Origin: JANRKH01 sp033761815
GTDB lineage: Bacteria > Pseudomonadota > Alphaproteobacteria > Rickettsiales > Rickettsiaceae
DNA length: 11,607 nucleotides
Assembly: GCA_033761815.1 (NCBI GenBank)
Contig: JANRMF010000052.1
Coordinates: forward strand, 1 to 11,607
Direction of reading: 5' to 3'
The translations under genes were made by a program, and so were the position numbers. A model generated the notes under the pieces. The model made no database searches. It was not told the DNA's origin and was given only the letters and a program-made list of their open reading frames with translations. Shown here piece after piece: positions 6,487 through 11,607 of the stretch (positions are counted from its first letter, which is position 1; every line of letters starts with the position of its first letter).

Positions 6487-6914
6487 GGAGTCCGCCTAAT
6501 ATATTGCACATACTTTTTTAGCCACTCCGGTGCATTGTGCGCCTTATTGATTTCTTCCTCTGTTAGCCAATAATACTCTGGAACTTCACGAGCGGACGCG
6601 TTAACCGTCAAATCTGTCTTGTCAATTTTACAGTGAAATATTGTATCAATCACGTGCGCGCCAATACTATCAACAAAATAGTTGCTGATGATATATTTTA
6701 GCTCATCTTTTAAATCTAATCCTACTTCTTCCAGGATTTCTCTCTTTGCTGCAAGCCTTAAAATATCCCACTCGTTTTGCTCATCTATTTCTTCAACCTT
6801 GCCACCTGGGAAAGACAGCAAACCTCCGGCATGCTTGCCTTCAGGCCTTTTGATAATTAAAAACTTCTCATCATGCTCTATGGCTACTTCTACTACATTT
6901 AAATAAAGTTTCAT
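6483..6914 (-). CDS. Nudix hydrolase (MutT-like)
   Basis: A 143-residue Nudix-fold pyrophosphohydrolase, which cleaves nucleoside diphosphates linked to another group; MutT-type nucleotide sanitation is one possibility, but specificity is not visible. The Nudix box is clear: PGGKVEE (36-42), then AAKREILEEVGL (55-66), with R58, E59, E62 and E63 as the metal-binding core. The loop between GGK and REILEE is about six residues longer than the standard G-x5-E-x7-REUxEExGU spacing. The start is supported by AAGGA about 6 bases upstream and by an ATGA overlap with the stop of the upstream HAD-like gene. Its own stop overlaps the original DUF1653-GNAT start. These couplings place it firmly within the five-gene operon. 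Confidence 0.87.
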   Translation of the reverse strand: MKLYLNVVEVAIEHDEKFLIIKRPEGKHAGGLLSFPGGKVEEIDEQNEWDILRLAAKREILEEVGLDLKDELKYIISNYFVDSIGAHVIDTIFHCKIDKTDLTVNASAREVPEYYWLTEEEINKAHNAPEWLKKYVQYIRRTP

Positions 6915-7732
6915 TTTTTTCCTTCTTCAATTATTTGCTTGGCCTCAGAATCCGGAATCCAAATTTCTTTTTCATCCAATGTCTTTAACTGAAGCCTTGC
7001 TATTTCGGGATTCAATTCTTCGTCTTGATCAAAAACTGCTGCTTTATAATGAAATCCCGTAAATTTGATTTTAAGCCGACTACACATGGAGCTCATACTA
7101 TTTAGATATTCAGGGTTATCATCAACAAATATAATATGCTTTGGCTTCCAATGCGCAATGTTTTCTAAGAAATATTGCAGAGCTTCTCCTTTTGATTGTT
7201 TGCCAGAAAAGATAACACCTGATTCATAACCAGCCTCATCATCCCATAGGATTCTCTTGTTTAAATTTTCAAAGCCAAAAAGAATACCTTTTTCTTTTAA
7301 CCTTGACACCCTGAGATGCATAGGATCGTCAATATTCCCAAATTTTCCGCTGCCCATTGCCGTAAGCGCTATGCTTGGGATTTTTCGTGCATAAAGTCCG
7401 AGAATAATTTCCTTAATTTCTTTTTCAACAAATTCTTCGCTAGCTCTTAGGTAATAGAGTGAATGGATATGAACCACGCGTTCTTTCCCATATTTTTGTT
7501 CATATTCTTTGAAAACCGCTCGTCTGACAGGTCTTGCTTTCGGTCTTCCTATTAAATCGCTAGGGGCAGAAATAACGTTGTCGACGTCAAATACAACTAG
7601 TGTATCTTGGTCAGCATTTTTGACCGCTTCAGATATCTCTTTGATATAAGAAATGGTCAGCCCGGAATCAGCATAGCTATTTTGTGATACAATTAAGCAC
7701 AAACAAATAAGAACGAAAAATCTTCTCATCAT
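6911..7732 (-). CDS. Exported HAD-superfamily protein (DUF2608 type)
   Basis: A 273-residue protein with an N-terminal signal peptide (about residues 1-21, hydrophobic core FFVLICLCLIV, end SYA), so it probably acts outside the cytoplasm. HAD phosphatase motifs appear in order: motif I VVFDVDNVI (D49, D51), motif II ALTAMG (T124), motif III lysine in SKGEAL (K181) and motif IV IFVDDNPEYL (D204, D205). The overall pattern resembles DUF2608, a HAD-like family seen in Legionella-like and other host-associated bacteria; the substrate is unknown. It is the first gene of the - strand operon, and its TGA overlaps the Nudix ATG. Two adjacent ATGs (7732 and 7729) are possible starts; neither has a clear ribosome site. 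I could not fix a promoter upstream. Confidence 0.82.
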   Translation of the reverse strand: MMRRFFVLICLCLIVSQNSYADSGLTISYIKEISEAVKNADQDTLVVFDVDNVISAPSDLIGRPKARPVRRAVFKEYEQKYGKERVVHIHSLYYLRASEEFVEKEIKEIILGLYARKIPSIALTAMGSGKFGNIDDPMHLRVSRLKEKGILFGFENLNKRILWDDEAGYESGVIFSGKQSKGEALQYFLENIAHWKPKHIIFVDDNPEYLNSMSSMCSRLKIKFTGFHYKAAVFDQDEELNPEIARLQLKTLDEKEIWIPDSEAKQIIEEGKK

Positions 7733-7867
7733 ACAATCTAATCATCATTTTAAATTTTTCACACACGCAAAGCACATAACTTATGCAAACATACCATATT
7801 TCTTTTTAGAAGGATAGCAGAAACTGCTTTCCATCCCTTGATATACCTCATTTTCTCCGTTTCGAAT

Positions 7868-7948
7868 CTCTATTGCTACTCCGGGTTTCGTTCTCTAAAA
7901 AGTGAGGGGTCGAAAAATGGCGATCCTCTGAAACCCAGGCAAATAGAG
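7868..7948. repeat. Nested long inverted repeat in the spacer (possible structured RNA)
   Basis: Outer arms 7868-7889 and 7930-7948 share CTCTATT, GC and GGGTTTC in complementary order; GGGTTTC (7883-7889) pairs exactly with GAAACCC (7930-7936), and CTCTAT with ATAGAG. Inside, GAGGGGTCG (7904-7912) pairs with CGATCCTC (7921-7928) with one bulged G and one G-U, closing an eight-base loop. Together they make one tall hairpin with internal loops. Confidence 0.55.
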
Positions 7949-7957
7949 GGTTTGAGG

Positions 7958-7990
7958 ACATGCGTACTTCCGACCAGAGTGTTCGCATGT
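7958..7990. repeat. Second stem-loop in the spacer
   Basis: ACATGCGTAC (7958-7967) pairs with GTTCGCATGT (7981-7990) over 10 positions with one T-T mismatch, around a 13-base loop. It lies 9 bases after the larger hairpin, so the two may form one folded unit. Confidence 0.55.
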
Positions 7991-8165
7991 ATCGGAGATA
8001 GAGAGGGCAAAAACAGAGATTTTAGGGGTAAAATGGTTAAATTAGAGAAAGTGAGGTGCGGGTCTAACGCTAAACAAAAATGCTAGAAAGCTTAGAAATA
8101 TTGGGGTTTTGAGAGGTGCTGACGTTAGCTCAAAAAGACGTGAGAAAAGTTCTGTTTACAAAATC

Positions 8166-8257
8166 TGGCGGAGTGGAGAGGATTCGAACCTCCGATACGG
8201 AATAACCCGTATAACGGTTTAGCAAACCGCCGCCTTCAGCCTCTCGGCCACCACTCC
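8166..8257 (-). tRNA. tRNA-Ser (anticodon GCU)
   Basis: On the - strand the acceptor stem GGAGTGG (8257-8251) pairs with CCACTCC (8176-8170), followed by discriminator G and an encoded CCA (8168-8166). The anticodon GCT is at 8223-8221 within TTTGCTAAA, reading AGC/AGU serine codons. A long variable arm (ATACGG, six-base loop, CCGTAT) marks a class II tRNA, and the T-arm GGTTCGAATCC is standard. The length of 92 bases including CCA is normal. Its 3' end faces the accessory block at 1-7732, a common position for island insertion. Confidence 0.96.
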
Positions 8258-8588
8258 ATATAGATGCAAGACACTTTTCTATCATCTTTTTTAGCAAAAA
8301 TCTACTATAATTTTATTGAATCTCAGATTTAAGTCAAATATCCTATCAGTATCGGTAATTTACCAATCGTTCTTATTTATTGCTCGTAAAGTCATAAAGA
8401 TTGTGTATTGTTGAGCCAAGATTAGAAGGCATGGACAGGATATTTTTGCCGATACAAATTTGTCTCTTGCGCGCTTGTTTTTTTGTCTTATCCTAATAAG
8501 ATTCTGATTCGTATACACAAATAACACCTGTCTTTTTATTAATATGGTTAACGCGATGGGCCATCAACCTAAAATTCATTAGTATAAT
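8258..8588. other. 331-base gene-free spacer between tRNA-Ser and the SdhA-like gene
   Basis: Apart from the tRNA promoter, I see no gene here. It contains a 10-base palindrome ACAAATTTGT (8454-8463), a short dyad GGTAATTTACC, and a compact palindrome GATGG-G-CCATC (8555-8565) about 24 bases beyond the SdhA-like stop. The last has no adjacent run of U on the - strand and is a poor terminator candidate. Confidence 0.5.
8304..8337 (-). promoter_or_regulatory. Probable promoter of tRNA-Ser
   Basis: On the - strand TTGACT (8337-8332) is followed after 16 bases by TAAAAT (8315-8310), directly abutting a second possible -10, TATAGT (8309-8304). The start would fall 40-50 bases before the mature tRNA 5' end at 8257, so the precursor would carry a leader for RNase P to remove. 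Confidence 0.4.
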
Positions 8589-10283
8589 TTAATTCTTACA
8601 ATTTATATAATTTACTTCAATTGTCTTATTATTGACCCTAGAAAAACTATGCTTCCTGTAATTATTATCATCAGCGCTTGCGAAGTCCGATCTATAATGA
8701 GCTCCCCTACTCTCTTTTCGAAGAAGCGCGCTTACTGCCATATGTCTTGCACAAATTAACATACTCTCCAGCTCTTTGGTAGCTATGAATTCCAAATCCC
8801 ACCTAGACGCCGATGATTCTGATTTTAAATCTTTAAATTTACCTGACAAATAATCAATCTCGGTAATTGCTTCTGTGAGATAAGTGTGATCTCTAATAAT
8901 CCCTACTTTAGTTTGACATATTCTTTTAAGCTCTGATTTGATATTATGTAGATTATTTAGATCTATTATCATGTAGGCTTCTATATCTATATACTTATTT
9001 TTATTCCGAAATTTGTGTGTCGTTTTACTAGAATTTGCAAGTATATATTTTGCGCATTCTCCGCCAAATACAATAATCTCTAGCAAGGAATTACATCCAA
9101 GTCTGCCTGCGCCATGGACAGAATTACAAGCGGCCTCTCCCACGGTATATAAACCATCTACTATATATTCCCTCCCGCCTAAATAATCTAAAACCTGGGC
9201 ATTTGCATTAGCGGGTACGCCCCCCATACAATAATGGGTAGAAGGCTGTATTTCTATTAAATCTCTAGACATATCTTGATGCAAAAATACTTTGCACATA
9301 TCATAAACATAGCCTAATTTTTGCCTTATAATATCCTTACATACATGCCTCATATCTAAATATATATTCTCTTGTAAAGATTTTGATTCGGTAAAAATTG
9401 CTCTTGCTACTATATCCCTTGTTGCAAGTTCTTTGTACTCCGCTGAATATTTTTCCATAAATCTTATGCCGTTGGGGTTTAGTAAATATCCACCAATAGA
9501 CCTTGCGGTCTCGGAAATAAGTATCCCTGTATCTTTCATGCTAGTTGGATGAAATTGCACAAATTCCATATTTTTTAAAGAAAGACCAAGATCCGAAATT
9601 AACCTTGCCCCATCTCCCGTACATTGGCTTGGAGATGTGCAAGACTGAAATACTTGACCATATCCTCCGGTGGCTATTATGGTATTTTGACTATAAAACG
9701 CCCAAAATCTGCCCGTAGCTATATCGTAGGATTTTACTCCATAACATTCATAATCATGGTAAATTAACTCACAAACATAATGATAATTCAAAAAAACTAT
9801 TCCAATATTTGCAGCATACCTCATTAATGCATCTACTATCGCACTACCAGTTCTGTCTTTTACGGAACAAGCTCTTTTTGCTAGAATATTACTTCCGTAA
9901 TTTATTGTCTGGCCCCCATATATTTTTTGCAAAATTTTACCATTTTCGTCTAGATCAAATTTAACTCCTATCTCATGTAAAAAATTTACTGCATCATTTG
10001 CATTTTTGCATAAGATTTCGGCGGCATCTTTATCTGCAATATATGCGGATGCCTTTATAGTATCATATAAATGCCATCTCCAGTCATCTTGAGTCTGATT
10101 TCCAAAATTTGCGTTTATACCTCCTTGCGCTGCATTAGTAGGACTATGCCAAGGAGATGCTTTGGATAGAATAGCGACCTTTCTGCCACATAAAGCTAGA
10201 TTAATAGCGGCAGTAAGGCCTGCCCCTCCTCCCCCTATTACAAGATCATCGAAAAACTGATAGTTTGATACTCTGATTTTCAT
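8589..10283 (-). CDS. SdhA-like FAD-dependent succinate dehydrogenase/fumarate reductase flavoprotein, covalent-FAD histidine replaced
   Basis: A 564-residue flavoprotein of the SdhA/FrdA/NadB superfamily, slightly shorter than typical SdhA (about 590-600). It has the dinucleotide-binding GGGGAG (17-22), AAQGG (51-55), DDWRWHLYDTIKAS (66-79, SdhA-like rather than NadB-like), YGGQTINYG (122-130), ATGGYG (204-209) and QFHPTS (243-248). It ends with ESRGAHYRSDF. Expected catalytic positions are kept: H245, E259, R289 (TRD), H350 (THY) and R394 (GRLG). SdhA normally has S-H-T-x-A-A-Q-G-G with FAD linked to the histidine; here it is S47-P48-T49-N50-A-A-Q-G-G, so covalent linkage as in SdhA is unlikely. 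No sdhB, sdhC or sdhD is adjacent. It could be a paralogue, a soluble reductase, or an enzyme with L-aspartate-oxidase-like activity. Confidence 0.8.
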   Translation of the reverse strand: MKIRVSNYQFFDDLVIGGGGAGLTAAINLALCGRKVAILSKASPWHSPTNAAQGGINANFGNQTQDDWRWHLYDTIKASAYIADKDAAEILCKNANDAVNFLHEIGVKFDLDENGKILQKIYGGQTINYGSNILAKRACSVKDRTGSAIVDALMRYAANIGIVFLNYHYVCELIYHDYECYGVKSYDIATGRFWAFYSQNTIIATGGYGQVFQSCTSPSQCTGDGARLISDLGLSLKNMEFVQFHPTSMKDTGILISETARSIGGYLLNPNGIRFMEKYSAEYKELATRDIVARAIFTESKSLQENIYLDMRHVCKDIIRQKLGYVYDMCKVFLHQDMSRDLIEIQPSTHYCMGGVPANANAQVLDYLGGREYIVDGLYTVGEAACNSVHGAGRLGCNSLLEIIVFGGECAKYILANSSKTTHKFRNKNKYIDIEAYMIIDLNNLHNIKSELKRICQTKVGIIRDHTYLTEAITEIDYLSGKFKDLKSESSASRWDLEFIATKELESMLICARHMAVSALLRKESRGAHYRSDFASADDNNYRKHSFSRVNNKTIEVNYINCKN

Positions 10284-10352
10284 GCAAAATATATATAATT
10301 TTTCATGATTTGGTTAATTTTTATTTTATGAATACTGATTATAGCATAAAAA
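10284..10352. promoter_or_regulatory. 69-base divergent intergenic region
   Basis: It separates the - strand SdhA-like gene from the + strand membrane-anchored protein gene and must hold both 5' ends. On the - strand TTAACC is followed after 16 bases by TATATA just upstream of the SdhA-like ATG. On the + strand TATAGC lies about 8 bases before the ATG at 10353. Both are weak matches in very AT-rich DNA, and neither gene has a clear ribosome site. Confidence 0.3.
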
Positions 10353-11411
10353 ATGCAAAGACTAGTAACTTTCTGTATCTTTATTTGGATTTTATATCTG
10401 ATTATAAATAATAGACAAATAACACTACCACATGCTCTATATAATACTAGCAAAGAAAAACAGACAAATAATAATAAAACAAAAACTGAAGATCAAGCAA
10501 ATTCAAATTCGTCAATAGCACCCAGGGAAAAAGCAAAAGAATCTACGAATGATGAAATGGTTCTTGCCGCAGAACAAAAACTTATAGCACAGCCTCAATC
10601 TACCGTTGAGCGTATAATTACCAATTCACTTTCTAGTGCATTAAGTACCAAAGAGGGTTTAGGGCTTGCGCAAAAAATTATTGGAAATAACAGCGATATA
10701 ATCATTCCAGGAGAAGTTGCTATATCTACTAACAACTCCGTTTCAGCAAAAGCAAAATATTCCCCTCAGATAGGAGAGGAATTACCTAATGGTAAAAAAA
10801 CTATTTGCGGCCAAAAAATTACTATAGAATATTCCCAGTATCATAAAGGGCAAAAATCAGAGACAAAAAACCTCACTTATACAATAGGAGAATCTATCAG
10901 CAAAGATTTAAATATCATTCCTTTAGGTTTAACTCAGTTCCAGCCTATAATAATTAATATAAGCCCGCAGGCCCTCTTAGATTCTAAGAATAATGCCGGA
11001 GTTATCAAAAGTATAACTTATCGTCTTGAGGTAATGCAGCACCTTACAGAGCATGAAATAGATACTGAAGAAGTAAGAATTTTTGACTCTTATTTAAATC
11101 CTAAATCTTGGGTAGTCTGCGGGGATAATATAAAATTTTCCTATAAAATAAAAAACATCAATGGCTCAGAAATAAAAAAAGATGAATTAACGATAGATGT
11201 AGGAACTAAAGATTACCCAGAAATATTATCTTATATATTGCCATTTGCCCCGTATCAAGGCACGAGAGTGGTTTTAATGCCAAAAAAATACTTGAAAACA
11301 TCTAAACATCCTATATTACATATAGGTAATGACGAAGAATATGTATTATTTGAAATAGATAATATTTATTTAACTCCTAAACCATTCAAAAATGAAATAA
11401 AAGCAAAATAG
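10353..11411 (+). CDS. Membrane-anchored protein with two tandem FKBP-like domains (hypothetical)
   Basis: I do not recognise this 352-residue protein as a named family. Residues 4-18 (LVTFCIFIWILYLII) form one membrane anchor, probably leaving the rest outside the cytoplasm. Residues 30-80 are polar low-complexity linker rich in N, T, K and E. Two related modules follow: ICGQKITIEYSQY (151-163) and VVCGDNIKFSYKI (254-266). Each opens with C-G-(Q/D)-x-I and continues to a T-I-G or D-V-G strand, then a helix or turn and a hydrophobic strand ending in P (NIIPLGLTQFQPIIINISPQ; ILPFAPYQGTRVVLMPKKYL). This order resembles the FKBP-type peptidyl-prolyl isomerase fold, but the aromatic active-site residues are mostly absent, so a non-catalytic, chaperone-like or binding role is my inference. 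Its stop is 2 bases before the mutS start, indicating co-transcription. Confidence 0.7.
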   Translation: MQRLVTFCIFIWILYLIINNRQITLPHALYNTSKEKQTNNNKTKTEDQANSNSSIAPREKAKESTNDEMVLAAEQKLIAQPQSTVERIITNSLSSALSTKEGLGLAQKIIGNNSDIIIPGEVAISTNNSVSAKAKYSPQIGEELPNGKKTICGQKITIEYSQYHKGQKSETKNLTYTIGESISKDLNIIPLGLTQFQPIIINISPQALLDSKNNAGVIKSITYRLEVMQHLTEHEIDTEEVRIFDSYLNPKSWVVCGDNIKFSYKIKNINGSEIKKDELTIDVGTKDYPEILSYILPFAPYQGTRVVLMPKKYLKTSKHPILHIGNDEEYVLFEIDNIYLTPKPFKNEIKAK

Positions 11412-11413
11412 AT

Positions 11414-11607
11414 ATGGATTTAAATTTACAAAAATTCAAATCTCTTAATAATTATTCGTCGCACCAGGAAATCGTAAAACAATATTTAGATTTACAATAT
11501 AAACATCAAGATAGTATCATTTTTTTTAGAATAGGCGAATTCTATGAAATTTTTCTTGATAATGCTGAATTAGTTGCGGGTATTCTCTCTCTTCATCTTA
11601 CTTCTAA
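11414..11607 (+). CDS. mutS: DNA mismatch repair protein MutS, N-terminal end (partial)
   Basis: The first 64 codons are inside the window; the rest runs off the right edge. After about 15 unconserved residues comes EIVKQYLDLQYKHQDSIIFF and then RIGEFYEIFLDNAELVAGIL. This is the mismatch-recognition domain I start of MutS, in which the F-Y-E of G-(D/E)-F-Y-E carries the Phe-x-Glu residues that wedge into mismatched DNA. MutS is a cytoplasmic ATPase that finds mismatches and calls MutL. The ATG lies 2 bases after the stop of the tandem-domain protein gene, so the two probably share a transcript. I see no separate promoter. Confidence 0.9.
   Translation, partial: MDLNLQKFKSLNNYSSHQEIVKQYLDLQYKHQDSIIFFRIGEFYEIFLDNAELVAGILSLHLTS

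Larger units (their letters stand above)
7733..8165. other. 433-base spacer with stem-loops, no supportable gene
   Basis: This lies between the HAD-like operon and tRNA-Ser. It is visibly richer in G and C in its middle (about 7860-8010) than the flanking spacers. It holds a small hairpin at 7816-7828 (AGCAG, AAA, CTGCT) and two larger inverted repeats listed separately. Frames of some length are open on both strands (for example 7838-8086, +), but they have no ribosome site, no recognisable domain and an Arg/Lys/Cys-rich composition typical of chance frames, so none is called. A structured non-coding RNA or a decayed repeat element is possible. Confidence 0.5.

Noticed and set aside
7838..8086. 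An 82-codon + strand frame in the spacer, and an opposing - strand frame starting near 7988
   Set aside because: No ribosome site, no recognisable domain, composition rich in Arg/Lys/Cys/Ser, and both strands open over the same structured DNA. A non-coding folded element is the better reading.
8338..8455. Pairs ATATCC/GGATAT and GTATCGG/CCGATAC in the tRNA upstream spacer as one large hairpin
   Set aside because: The arms are in crossed order, so they cannot nest in a single stem; 6-7-base matches at this distance are likely by chance.
8431..8496. A 21-codon hydrophobic + strand peptide (MDRIFLPIQICLLRACFFVL)
   Set aside because: The only ribosome-site-like sequence is one base from the ATG, there is no promoter, and chance frames of this size are common.
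8548..8569. Palindromic GATGG-G-CCATC flanked by GGTT/AACC as a terminator for the SdhA-like gene
   Set aside because: Almost no loop and no U run directly after it on the - strand; the outer arms are offset by an unpaired five-base segment.
8589..10283. Calling the SdhA-like protein L-aspartate oxidase (NadB)
   Set aside because: Non-covalent FAD would fit NadB, but DDWRWHLYDT, YGGQTINYG and the overall pattern follow SdhA/FrdA, and no nadA or nadC is adjacent. NadB-like activity is kept only as an alternative.
1..11607. CRISPR array, insertion sequence or transposase gene
   Set aside because: No regularly spaced repeats and no transposase-like frame were found; the broken genes look decayed by point changes and deletions rather than by an inserted element.

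Overview
The window looks like part of the chromosome of a low-GC alphaproteobacterium with an intracellular or symbiont lifestyle (Rickettsiales/Holosporales-like; moderate confidence). The basis is the AT-rich coding sequence, a SdhA-like flavoprotein and mutS in AT-rich surroundings, RhuM and HAD/DUF2608-type accessory genes of the sort common in amoeba- and host-associated bacteria, and several genes caught mid-decay.

Left part (1-4107, + strand): the tail of an ABC transporter overlaps the start of an intact RhuM-family gene. Just after RhuM lies a second, diverged copy of the same ABC tail. A well-formed promoter embedded in three (perhaps four) copies of an 11-bp motif then drives an AAA ATPase/nuclease-like gene that is interrupted by one in-frame stop. 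Ten bases downstream is a chimera: the N-terminal half of a metallophosphoesterase joined out of frame to the C-terminal lobe of an APH-type phosphotransferase.

Middle part (4104-7732, - strand): a compact five-gene run reads, in transcription order, exported HAD-like protein (DUF2608 type), Nudix hydrolase, DUF1653-GNAT fusion, GNAT acetyltransferase, and exported beta-lactamase-fold serine hydrolase. Three junctions are ATGA stop/start overlaps. The DUF1653-GNAT gene is frameshifted near its 5' end; its original start is still visible and overlaps the Nudix stop. The serine hydrolase ends inside the stop codon of the convergent phosphotransferase remnant.

Boundary (7733-8588): a 433-base spacer contains two substantial stem-loop structures and no supportable gene. 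It is followed by tRNA-Ser(GCU) on the - strand, whose 3' end faces the accessory block, and by a second gene-free spacer holding a probable tRNA promoter. This arrangement suits an accessory island abutting a tRNA 3' end.

Right part (8589-11607): an AT-richer, probably more ancestral segment. It has a SdhA-like flavoprotein on the - strand in which the covalent-FAD histidine position is proline. Divergent from it are a membrane-anchored protein with two repeated, FKBP-like beta domains and, 2 bases later, the start of mutS, cut by the window edge.

No CRISPR array, complete insertion sequence, rRNA or replication origin was seen. The most unusual items are the duplicated ABC tail around rhuM, the operator-like motif array at the ATPase promoter, the recoverable DUF1653-GNAT frameshift, the structured spacer, and the altered FAD-linkage site of the SdhA-like protein.
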